The notes below the pieces were generated by a model that saw nothing but the letters and a program-made list of their open reading frames with translations, made no database searches and was not told the DNA's origin. The position numbers and the translations under genes are program-made. Of a stretch of DNA of 64,000 bases, positions 26,228-35,106 are shown piece by piece; position 1 is the stretch's first letter, and each line of letters begins with the position of its first letter. The stretch spans positions 310,001 through 374,000 of the forward strand of contig NZ_JBPGNY010000003.1 of the NCBI RefSeq assembly GCF_051133435.1. The letters are read 5' to 3'. This stretch comes from JAAYAO01 sp051133435 (GTDB lineage: Bacteria > Actinomycetota > Actinomycetes > Propionibacteriales > Propionibacteriaceae).

Positions 26228-26767
26228 ATGACTTCGCTGCATGATTTCACCGCGACCCGTCTCGACGGGACCGAGCAGAACCTTTCCGATTACGCAGGCA
26301 AAGCCGTTTTGGTGGTCAACACCGCCAGCGAGTGCGGTCTGACCCCGCACTACGAGGGCCTGCAGAAGCTGCACGAGCAGTACGCCGATCGCGGCCTGGC
26401 CGTGTTGGGTTTTCCGTGCAACCAATTCGGCGCCCAGGAGCCCGGCACCGAATCCGAGATCGCCGACTTCTGCCGGGCGAACTACGGGGTGGAGTTCCCG
26501 ATGTTCGCCAAGGTCGATGTGAACGGGCCCGACGCCCACCCGCTGTTCGCCTGGCTGCGTTCGGAGCGCCCCGAGGGCAAGGGCACCCCGCCGGCCGGCT
26601 TCGCCGAACACCTGGCCAATCAGCCCCGGGGTGAGAACGGCGACTACCTGGAATGGAACTTCACCAAGTTCCTGGTCGGCAAGGACGGCCGGGTGATCGA
26701 GCGGTATCTGCCCTCCGAGACCCCGGAATCCCTGGCCGGCGACATCGAGGCAGCCCTCGCCGATTGA
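26228..26767 (+). CDS. Glutathione peroxidase-family thiol peroxidase
   Basis: Cytoplasmic peroxidase that reduces hydrogen or lipid peroxides, 179 residues. The peroxidatic Cys36 is in NTASECGLTP (the selenocysteine position, here Cys). A second Cys is in the FPCNQFG motif, and the Trp of the catalytic tetrad in WNFTKFLV. In actinobacteria without glutathione the reductant is usually thioredoxin or mycothiol, so the family name should not be read as substrate. The ATG at 26228 gives a normal N-terminus; the frame is open further upstream through the repeat region but without conservation. Followed by a strong palindromic terminator. Confidence 0.94.
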   Translation: MTSLHDFTATRLDGTEQNLSDYAGKAVLVVNTASECGLTPHYEGLQKLHEQYADRGLAVLGFPCNQFGAQEPGTESEIADFCRANYGVEFPMFAKVDVNGPDAHPLFAWLRSERPEGKGTPPAGFAEHLANQPRGENGDYLEWNFTKFLVGKDGRVIERYLPSETPESLAGDIEAALAD

Positions 26768-26778
26768 GCCGAACATGC

Positions 26779-26810
26779 ACAACCCCGGTGGAAGCTTCCA
26801 CCGGGGTTGT
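26779..26810. terminator. Bidirectional terminator between peroxidase and glpX genes
   Basis: A perfect 32-bp palindrome, ACAACCCCGGTGGAAG and its complement, that folds into a 14-bp stem with a tetraloop. It is centred in the 64-bp gap between convergent genes. Confidence 0.88.
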
Positions 26811-26831
26811 GTCGTACCGGGCGGCGCCGGC

Positions 26832-27860
26832 TCAGAGTTCGCGCAGCTTCTGGCCCGAGGCCTTCGCGTAGGCGTTCAGCTTGTCGAGGTGGTGGAAGGC
26901 CTCGATGTAGCGGGTCGTGCCCGAGGCCGAGCGCATCACCACCGAGTGGGTGCGGGCACCGCCGTGGTCGAGGTATTGCACCCCGTCGACCAGGTCACCG
27001 TCGCTGATGCCGGTGGCCACGAAGATGGTCTTGTCGCTGGACACCAGGTCGTTGGTGTCGAGCACCTTGTCGACGTCGAAGCCGGCGTCGATGGTCTTCT
27101 GGCGTTCTTCATCGCTGGTGGGGTGCAGCTTGGCCATGATCCGCCCGCCCATCGCCTTCATCGCGCAGGCGCTGACCACACCTTCGGGGCTGCCGCCGAT
27201 ACCGGCCAGCAGATCGACGCTGGTGACGGCCTCGGAGGCGGCCGATACCGAGGCGGCGACGTCACCATCGGTGTACATCCGGGTGCGGGCGCCGGCATCG
27301 CGGATCGCCTGGGCGAGCCCTTCGTGACGTTCCCGGTTCAGCATGGCCACCACGATGTCGCCGACGTCCTTGCCCTTGGCCTTGGCCACCCGCTTGATGT
27401 TCTCTGCGATCGGGGCCTCGATGTCGATCACATCGGCCGCGTCGGGGCCGACCGCGAGCTTGTCCATGTAGAAGCACATCGTGGGGTTGTACATCGTCCC
27501 GGCTTCGGCGGCGGCGAGCACGGCGATCGAGTTGCGCATGCCCAGGGCGAGCAACCGGGTGCCGTCCACCGGGTCGACGGCGATGTCGATGCCGGGGCCC
27601 TCACCGGTGCCGACCTTCTCGCCGTTGTGCAGCATCGGGGCTTCGTCCTTCTCGCCCTCACCGATGATGATCGTGCCGTCCATCCGCACCCCGGCCAGCA
27701 CCGCGCGCATCGCGTCGACGGCGGCCCCGTCGCCCTCTTCCTTCTGACCGCGGCCACGCCACCGGGCGGCCGCCAGGGCCGCGGCTTCGGTGGCGCGCAT
27801 CAGATCCAGCCCCAAGTTGTTCTCTCCGAGCATGTATCCGCGCTCGATCGTCTCGCTCAT
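26832..27860 (-). CDS. glpX: Fructose-1,6-bisphosphatase, class II
   Basis: Gluconeogenic hydrolysis of fructose-1,6-bisphosphate to fructose-6-phosphate; the usual FBPase of actinobacteria. The 342 residues contain the lithium-sensitive phosphatase motif AVDPVDGTR, the metal-binding IIGEGEKDEAPM, and TDGDVAASV and GIGGSPEGV loops. Two ATG codons are adjacent at the start; I chose the second (27860) because AGGAGG lies about 7 bases before it. A monocistronic gene facing the peroxidase gene. Confidence 0.96.
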   Translation of the reverse strand: MSETIERGYMLGENNLGLDLMRATEAAALAAARWRGRGQKEEGDGAAVDAMRAVLAGVRMDGTIIIGEGEKDEAPMLHNGEKVGTGEGPGIDIAVDPVDGTRLLALGMRNSIAVLAAAEAGTMYNPTMCFYMDKLAVGPDAADVIDIEAPIAENIKRVAKAKGKDVGDIVVAMLNRERHEGLAQAIRDAGARTRMYTDGDVAASVSAASEAVTSVDLLAGIGGSPEGVVSACAMKAMGGRIMAKLHPTSDEERQKTIDAGFDVDKVLDTNDLVSSDKTIFVATGISDGDLVDGVQYLDHGGARTHSVVMRSASGTTRYIEAFHHLDKLNAYAKASGQKLREL

Positions 27861-28031
27861 CATTTGCCTCCTTGCAGATGGACCTATCGACCCTCTTCAA
27901 CCCTAGCGGCCGTAATCCCGGCACCGGACGGTCGTTCCAACCGCGCGATCTCGTCGGTGAAATGTTGGTGAACACGACGCCAACCGTGCCCCTACCGCCG
28001 TCCGGGGGACGAGCAGCCTGCCCGGTGCGCC

Positions 28032-28037
28032 TATCCT
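28032..28037 (+). promoter_or_regulatory. Candidate -10 box (TATCCT) for leaderless ugd
   Basis: TATCCT ends 7 bases before the GTG at 28045, which suggests a leaderless mRNA. No ribosome binding site precedes that codon. Confidence 0.4.
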
Positions 28038-28044
28038 CGTGGGC

Positions 28045-29208
28045 GTGAAGATCGTTGTGGTGGGAATGGGTTACGTCGGGATGGCGAGCGCGGTGCTGCT
28101 CGCCCAGCGGCACGAGGTGGTGGCCGTCGACATCGACGCCGAACGGGTGGCCGAGGTGAATGCGCGGCGCTCCCCGATCGGCGACCCGGACATCGAGACC
28201 TATCTGACCCGGGAACTGAATCTGTCCGCCACCACCGAGTTGGCCGAGGCCTTGCCGGGGGCCGACTTCGTGGTGATCGCGACCCCGACCGACTACAACA
28301 CCTTCACCCAGCATTTCGACACCTCGACCGTCGAGCAGGTGCTGGACGGGGTCGCCCGGCACGCGCCGTCCACCATCGCGGTGATCAAGTCGACCATCCC
28401 GGTGGGCTTCACCCATCGGATGCGCGCGGAGCACCCCGAGCTGACCATCCTGTTCTCCCCGGAGTTCCTGCGGGAGGGACGGGCCCTGTACGACAACCTG
28501 CACCCGTCCCGGATCGTGGTCGCCGACCCGGGTGCCGAAGCCGAACGGTTCGCCGCACTGCTGGTCGAGGGCTCGGAGGATCCGGACGTGCCGGTGGTCT
28601 ACACCGGGGCCGCCGAGGCCGAGGCGATCAAGCTCTTCGCCAACACCTATCTGGCGATGCGGGTGGCCTACTTCAACGAACTCGACACCTTCGCCGCCAC
28701 CCACGGCCTGGACACCCGCCAGATCATCACCGGGGTGGGCCATGACCCCCGGATCGGCGACTTCTACAACAACCCGTCCTTCGGTTACGGCGGGTACTGC
28801 CTGCCCAAGGACACCCGCCAGTTGCTGGCGAACTACGAGAATGTGCCGCAGACCCTGATCCAGGCGATCGTCGATTCCAACAGCACCCGCAAGGACTTCG
28901 TCGCCTTCGATGTGCTGGCGAAGAAGCCGAATGTGGTGGGGGTGTACCGGCTGGCGATGAAGGCCGGCTCGGACAACTTCCGGCAGTCGTCGATACAGGG
29001 AATCATGAAGCGGATCAAGGCCAAGGGGGTGCCGGTGATCCTGTTCGAGCCCCTGTTGGAGGACGACGAGTTCTACCGCTCCGAGGTGGTGCGCGATCTG
29101 GACGAGTTCAAGGCCCGCTGTGACGTGATCCTGGCCAACCGGATGTCGCCGGAACTGGCCGATGTGCGCGACAAGGTCTACACCCGCGACCTCTTCGGTC
29201 ACGACTGA
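28045..29208 (+). CDS. ugd: UDP-glucose/nucleotide-sugar 6-dehydrogenase
   Basis: NAD-dependent four-electron oxidation of UDP-glucose to UDP-glucuronate. The 387 residues belong to the short form found in Streptococcus HasB and enterobacterial Ugd. The NAD site is VVVGMGYVGMASA, and the substrate/active-site region is SFGYGGYCLPKDTRQLL with catalytic Cys252. The dimer helix FANTYLAMRVAYFNELDTFA is intact. GTG 28045 puts the Rossmann strand at the N-terminus; GTG 28039 would add two residues. No exopolysaccharide genes flank it, so its product may feed an envelope polymer encoded elsewhere. Confidence 0.92.
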   Translation: MKIVVVGMGYVGMASAVLLAQRHEVVAVDIDAERVAEVNARRSPIGDPDIETYLTRELNLSATTELAEALPGADFVVIATPTDYNTFTQHFDTSTVEQVLDGVARHAPSTIAVIKSTIPVGFTHRMRAEHPELTILFSPEFLREGRALYDNLHPSRIVVADPGAEAERFAALLVEGSEDPDVPVVYTGAAEAEAIKLFANTYLAMRVAYFNELDTFAATHGLDTRQIITGVGHDPRIGDFYNNPSFGYGGYCLPKDTRQLLANYENVPQTLIQAIVDSNSTRKDFVAFDVLAKKPNVVGVYRLAMKAGSDNFRQSSIQGIMKRIKAKGVPVILFEPLLEDDEFYRSEVVRDLDEFKARCDVILANRMSPELADVRDKVYTRDLFGHD

Positions 29209-29229
29209 GCTGCCGGGCCCGCCGGGGCT

Positions 29230-30381
29230 CTAGCTGGTGGTTTCCACCGCCTCGCTCTGCTCGGTCTCGACAGGTTCCTCGGCGTCCTCGACGGTGAGTT
29301 GCTCCGAGGGCGGCTGCAGAATGCGCCACTTGGACGCGAACTCGTGACCGCGGGTGATGCCTTCGGGACGGAACAACAGCACGCTGATCAGCACCGCACC
29401 GAGCAGAATCAACCGGGCCCCCTCGGGCACGGTGATGATCACATTCGCCACCTGCACCCCCGACTGGAAGGCGATCAGCACCGAGTCGATCACGGTGTAC
29501 ACCAGCGTGCCGACCACCGCACCCCACAGCGACAAGGTGCCGCCGAGCACGAGCATCGCCACGATCGTGAAGGTGGTTTGCACCGACAGCGAACTGCTCT
29601 GCATCGAGCCGTTGGTTTCGGCGAACAGCGCCCCGCCCATGCCGCAGATCGCACCCGAGATCACGAACGCGATCAGGCGGTGCACCGAAACGTGAATGCC
29701 CGAGGCCGGAGCCGCGGTCAGTGATTCACGCGATGCCCGCAGCAGCCGGGCGGTGGTGGTGCGTTGGTAGACCCAGTTCAGCACGATCGCCGACAGGGCC
29801 AACCACAACAGCGTTTGGGCATCGAAGGCATTCGGGATGCCGGTCATCGCCTGCCCGGTGGGCGGCCCGATCTGACGCCAGTAGCGCAGGATCTCGACCG
29901 TCACCAGCAACAGGGCGAAGGACGCGATGCCCGCTTGGAGGCCGTTCATCCGCATCAGCACCGGACCGACGATCAGGGCCATCAGCCCGCCCAGGCAACT
30001 GGCCACGAAGACGGCCAGGAAGGGGTTCAGTTGCAGGTCGAGCAGGAAGGGGAAGATCTTGCCCATCAGGGCGTTCTTCAGTACCGGGTCGATGGTGGCC
30101 AGCCCCATCACCCAACCGCCGACCGCGGCGAAGGCGATGTGCCCGAAGCTCAGCACCCCGGAGTTGCCGATGAACACCTGCAGGCCGACCACCAACACCA
30201 GGTTGACCAGCATGTATTCGGCCTGGATGGCCACTGCCCCACCGACCACCGACACCGCGAGCAACACCACCAGGTAGACCACGGCGATCGGCCCGAGCAG
30301 GGTCAGGGCTTCGCGGACGAGTTGCTTGGGTGTGCGGGGGAAGGCCGGCGTGTAGGTCTCGGCGCTCTTGGCAAGACTCAT
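29230..30381 (-). CDS. livM: Branched-chain amino acid ABC transporter permease LivM
   Basis: Second membrane subunit of the Liv importer, 383 residues, with about nine to ten transmembrane helices. The family EAA-like coupling loop lies around TARLLRASRESLTAAPASGIHVSVHRLIAF. The N-terminus is extended and the C-terminal 50 residues are hydrophilic and strongly acidic (EDAEEPVETEQSEAVETTS), longer than usual. Last gene of the operon; its ATG overlaps the livH stop (TGATG). Confidence 0.94.
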   Translation of the reverse strand: MSLAKSAETYTPAFPRTPKQLVREALTLLGPIAVVYLVVLLAVSVVGGAVAIQAEYMLVNLVLVVGLQVFIGNSGVLSFGHIAFAAVGGWVMGLATIDPVLKNALMGKIFPFLLDLQLNPFLAVFVASCLGGLMALIVGPVLMRMNGLQAGIASFALLLVTVEILRYWRQIGPPTGQAMTGIPNAFDAQTLLWLALSAIVLNWVYQRTTTARLLRASRESLTAAPASGIHVSVHRLIAFVISGAICGMGGALFAETNGSMQSSSLSVQTTFTIVAMLVLGGTLSLWGAVVGTLVYTVIDSVLIAFQSGVQVANVIITVPEGARLILLGAVLISVLLFRPEGITRGHEFASKWRILQPPSEQLTVEDAEEPVETEQSEAVETTS

Positions 30382-31265
30382 CAGGCACGCTCCGCGGCAT
30401 TCCGGGCCTGCAGCAGGCCGTTGGGTTTGAACAGCAGGATGGCGATCACCAGGGCGAAGACGAAGGCATTGCGGTATTCGCTGATGCCCTGGGGCAACCA
30501 GGTGGACAACTGCGACAGCACGAAGCCGACCACGAAGCCACCCACCAGCGCGCCCCAGAGTTTGTCGATGCCGCCGATCACCGCGCCGATCAGGGCCAAC
30601 ACGGTGAAGCTGACCCCGAACCCGGGGTCGACCGCGCCGCGTTGCACGGTGAGCACGAAGGCGACCACCGCGCCCAGCACCCCGGCGATCCCGAAGGTCA
30701 GCGCGATCACCCGTCCGGCCCGCACCCCCAACAAGCGGGCGGTGCGGAAGTCGGAGGAGGCGGCCTGCACGTGCAGCCCCCAGGCCGACCGGTTCAGGAA
30801 CAGGTGCAACAACACCAGCAGCACCGCGGTGGCGACGATGGTGACCAGGGTCAGGTATTGGACCCGCAGGCCGCCGATGTCCATGTAGGTGGCCAGTGGC
30901 CCGCCGACCGGGGCGGCGCGGACGTTGTTGCCGAAGATGTTCTCGTAGACCTTCTGCAACAGGAAGGACAGCCCGAAACTGGCGATCAGCAGGGTGGCCG
31001 CCCCCGCACCCCGCAGCCAGCGGAAGACCACGAGTTGCATCAGCACCGCGAGCACCACGCAGACCACACCGGTCAACAGCACTGCCACGACCGGGCCGTA
31101 GGGGCCCCAGGTGAGCACCATCGTGTAGGCGCCGGCGGTGATCAGTTCCCCGTGGGCGAAGTTGGCCAGCCGCATCACCCCGAAGACCAGACCGATGCCA
31201 AGCGCACCCAAGCCGTACAGCGCCCCTTGGGAAAGCGCGTCGATGATTGATTGGACGATGTTCAT
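30381..31265 (-). CDS. livH: Branched-chain amino acid ABC transporter permease LivH
   Basis: First membrane subunit of the Liv importer, 294 residues, eight or so transmembrane helices. The start GALYGLGALGIGLVFGVMRLANFAHGEL is the standard LivH signature. Overlaps livF by 4 bp and livM by 1 bp, indicating tight translational coupling. Confidence 0.95.
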   Translation of the reverse strand: MNIVQSIIDALSQGALYGLGALGIGLVFGVMRLANFAHGELITAGAYTMVLTWGPYGPVVAVLLTGVVCVVLAVLMQLVVFRWLRGAGAATLLIASFGLSFLLQKVYENIFGNNVRAAPVGGPLATYMDIGGLRVQYLTLVTIVATAVLLVLLHLFLNRSAWGLHVQAASSDFRTARLLGVRAGRVIALTFGIAGVLGAVVAFVLTVQRGAVDPGFGVSFTVLALIGAVIGGIDKLWGALVGGFVVGFVLSQLSTWLPQGISEYRNAFVFALVIAILLFKPNGLLQARNAAERA

Positions 31266-31976
31266 GATCCGAAATACGCCTTCGTGAGCAGTTCGTCGTC
31301 CTCGGCGTCCTCGGGACGCAGTTCGAGGGTCAGTTGGCCGTCGTAGAGCACGTGGGTGCGATCACAGAACGCGATCGTGTACTCCGCGCGCTGTTCGACG
31401 ACCAGGATGGACGTGCCGTTGTCGCGGACCTGGGCGAGTGCCTCGAAGACCGTGTCGACCGCGGTCGGGGACAAACCCAGGGACGGTTCGTCCAGCATCA
31501 GCACATCGGGTTTGGCCAGCAGGGATCGGGCGATCGCCAGTTGTTGCTGCTGACCGCCGGAGAGCAGACCGGCGGTGCGGCCCTGGAATTCGCGCAGGAT
31601 CGGGAAGAGTTCCAGCACCCATTCGATGTCGTCGGCCAGCCCGTCGCGGGAGCGGCGGCCGACCTCGCCGAGGCGCAGGTTCTGGTGCACGGTGAGGTTG
31701 CCGAAGATGTGGCGGCCCTCGGGCACCAGGGCCAGACCCTTGGTGATCACGATCTCGGGGTTCATCCCGATCAGTTCCAGGCCGTTGAGTTTCACCGAGC
31801 CGGCCGAGGCCTTCACCGCCCCCATCATGGCCAGCATGGTGGACGATTTACCGGCGCCATTGGGGCCGATCAGACCGACGGTTTCGCCACGGTTGATGGT
31901 GAAGTCGATGCCGCGTACCGCCGGCACGCCCGAGTAGCGCACCTCGAGACCCTCGACGACCAGGGTGGGTTCATGC

Positions 31977-31987
<11 letters not shown>
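31262..31987 (-). CDS. livF: Branched-chain amino acid ABC transporter ATPase LivF
   Basis: Cytoplasmic ATPase of the Liv importer, 241 residues. Walker A GPNGAGKSS, signature LLSGGQQQQLAIARSL, Walker B VLMLDEPSLGLSP, and the switch His is replaced by Gln in ILVVEQRAEY, as is normal for LivF. Starts with GTG at 31987, overlapping the end of livG by 11 bp. Confidence 0.95.
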
Positions 31988-32740
<753 letters not shown>

Positions 32741-32744
<4 letters not shown>

Positions 32745-33952
32745 TCCGCCCAGGTGACCTTCTTGGGCGAACGGAGCTCGACGAAGACGAGCTTGCCGTC
32801 CTTGACCTCCATCACCCGCATCGGACGTTCGACGTTGATGTGCAGTTCGGGGCTGAACGAGGTCGGCCCGGCCAGCAGCGGCACCTCGTCGAACTTCTCC
32901 ATCGCGGCGGCCAACTTGTCGCCGTCCCAGCTCTTGGCGTCCTCGTAGGCCACCTTGATCGCCTGGATGGTGGAGGCACCGGTCACGAAGCCGCCGACAT
33001 CGGGGGCCTTGCCGAACTCCTTCTCGACCGCGGCGGCCATTTCGTTGACCGCCTCGTCGGGATCGTCGCCGTTCTTGGAGGCGTAGGTGACCACGTAGTA
33101 GTCCTTCAGGTTCGGGATCGCCCCGACCCAGAAGTCACCGTCCTGGCCGAAGCCGGAGATGACCGGCATGTTCAGGCCACCGTCGCGGATCTCCTTGGCG
33201 GCGGTACCCCCACCGGGGTTGTAGCTGCAGTTGACGATGACGTCGGGGGCCGGGCCGGAGGCGATCCGCGAAACGCTCTCGCGAATCGAATCGCCCTGGC
33301 TGAAGTCGTAGTTGGCCGTGACCTCGCCGCCGAGTTCGGTGAACCGCTTCTTGAAGATCTCGCACTGGTTCTGGGTGTACTTCAGCGAGGTGTCGGTGAG
33401 CGTCACCGCCTTGCGCCAGCCCTTGTCGTAGGAGAACTCGGCCATATTGGAGGCCTCACCCGGGTTGCCCGCGCCCATCGAGAAGCCGATCTTCCAACCA
33501 CCCTGGGGGCCGTAGATCGGGTCGCCGACGCACGGGGCAATGTGCAGGACGTTGGCGTCCTCGGCGGCCTTGGAGGCCGGGGAGGAGACGTCGTAATCAC
33601 AGGTGACCAGGATGACCTTGGCGTCCTGCTCGAGGAGTTCCTTGGCCGCCGAGGCGTACCGCTCGAGCTTGGTACCGGTGTCGATCAGGGCCAACTCGAC
33701 CTGCTGACCGTCGATACCGCCTTCGGCGTTGATCTTCTCGATCTCGACCTTCATCGACTCGATCGCCGGGGTGTCGATCGGGCCCATGAAGCCCGAGGAC
33801 GCCATCACCGCACCGATCTTGATGGTGCCGTCGCCGGAACCACCTTGGTCACCGTCGTTGTTGTCGGGAGGTGCGGCGCTCACACAGGCCGACAGCGAGA
33901 GGGCGAGCACACCGAGGCCCGCCAGGACGCGCTTTGAACGAAGAAGGGACAT
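32741..33952 (-). CDS. livK: Branched-chain amino acid ABC transporter substrate-binding lipoprotein
   Basis: Extracellular ligand-binding component, 403 residues. The signal peptide MSLLRSKRVLAGLGVLALSLSAC has a lipobox ending at Cys23. The mature protein is a type I periplasmic-binding fold (IKIGAVMASSGFMGPIDTPAIESMKVEIEKIN...). The extra Cys pairs (VTCDYD, IAPCVGD, QCEIF, VNCSYN) probably form disulfides. I chose ATG 33952, not the frame's earlier starts, because it gives the signal peptide and has GGTGATGG upstream. First gene of livKGFHM. The true ligand may be an amino acid or another small amide or acid. Confidence 0.92.
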
Positions 33953-34115
33953 TCCATCACCAACCAGTCTTACGAAGGAAGCCCGCTGCCGACTGCAGTT
34001 GGGCCGAACCCGAACTGTGCTGCGAATCACAGTCCCGGATTATTTGTGACATTTGATCATAAATCTCAGGCGGGCGGAAGACTGTTTCTCGCCCGATCTC
34101 ACGCCGATCCCGCGG

Positions 34116-34928
34116 TCAGCACCCCAAGCCGTCGAGGAAGGTGTTCACCGCCGAGACCACTTCGTCAGGTTTGTGTTCCATCAGCGGGATGGTGCCCCCG
34201 TCGATGTCGACCACCTGCACCGATTCGGCCCGGGTGAGTGCGGCCACCATCGGCTCGATGAAGGGGTAGGAGGCCGGATCGTCGGTGGGGGCCAGCACCA
34301 GCACCGGGGCGGTGATGTTCGCGAGCCGGTCCTCCATCCGGTAGTGCGCCACCGCGACATGACCGACGCTCGGGTTCACCCCGGGGGCCAGGGCGTCGCG
34401 GATGAACCGGTTCAAAATGTCGGGACGCTGCTTCGGGTAGAGCGCGGCCCGGAAATCCCAGAGCTGTTGCAGATGGGAGCCGTCATCGGCGACCGGAAAG
34501 TTGTCGACCTGATGGTGGACGTCCTGGGCGCGGTAGGCCTCATCGCCGTAGGCGGTGCCCGAGACGACCAGGGTCCGGATGCGTTCGGGGGCCGCCGCAG
34601 CCACCTCGGTGGCCACGAAGGCTCCGGTGTGGTGACCGAAGAGCACGAACTCGTCCAGACCCAGTGCGTCCACGAAGGCGAAGACACCCTCGGCGTAGGT
34701 CTCGATGGATTGCGGCCCCGCTGGCTTGGCCGACATGCCGAAGCCGTACATGTCCATCGCCAGGGTGCGGCGGTTGCGGGCCAGCCCCGGCTGCACGTCG
34801 GCGAACTCGTCGAGCGAGCGCGGCGTCTGGTGCAACAGCACCATCGGGGTGCCCTCCCCCGCCTCGGCGTAATGCAGTTGGCCGAGCGGGGTGTCAACGT
34901 AGGCGTAGCGGAGCTGCGGGTCGGTCAT
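34116..34928 (-). CDS. Alpha/beta-hydrolase fold protein with His at the nucleophile position
   Basis: A 270-residue cytoplasmic protein with the alpha/beta-hydrolase core: oxyanion strand MVLLHQTPRSLDEFADV, strand and elbow EFVLFGHHTGAFVATEVA, cap domain around 125-200, LAPTDD before the acid position and a late MEHKPDEV where the catalytic His is expected. At the nucleophile elbow G-x-Nuc-x-G the sequence is GHHTG (98-102), so residue 100 is His, not Ser, Asp or Cys. The start ATG has AAAGG upstream. Function cannot be assigned; it may be a non-hydrolytic member or use an unusual mechanism. It lies 163 bp upstream of livK, on the same strand. Confidence 0.8.
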   Translation of the reverse strand: MTDPQLRYAYVDTPLGQLHYAEAGEGTPMVLLHQTPRSLDEFADVQPGLARNRRTLAMDMYGFGMSAKPAGPQSIETYAEGVFAFVDALGLDEFVLFGHHTGAFVATEVAAAAPERIRTLVVSGTAYGDEAYRAQDVHHQVDNFPVADDGSHLQQLWDFRAALYPKQRPDILNRFIRDALAPGVNPSVGHVAVAHYRMEDRLANITAPVLVLAPTDDPASYPFIEPMVAALTRAESVQVVDIDGGTIPLMEHKPDEVVSAVNTFLDGLGC

Positions 34929-35092
34929 GGTTGCCTTTCATCCTGCCGACGGCCGGGGTGCGGCCGATAGCAGCATCGTGGGCGGTGCCGCAACCGGTGG
35001 TCTAGCCGAAATGCGCACTGTGGGACGGCGTGATTCCGGGCAACGCAGCATGCCGCGGTCACCGCCGACGACGGCCACCGGGCTGCGGAGAC

Positions 35093-35098
35093 TAGGCT
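35093..35098 (+). promoter_or_regulatory. Candidate -10 box (TAGGCT) for the gene at 35107
   Basis: TAGGCT followed 8 bases later by the GTG start codon, with no ribosome binding site; the same hexamer precedes gpmA and the PSP1 gene. Confidence 0.45.
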
Positions 35099-35106
35099 GA
35101 TTTCCC

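Noticed and set aside
29205..29229. Terminator between ugd and livM
   Set aside because: Only partial pairing (GAGC/GCTC plus a broken GC stem); too weak to list.
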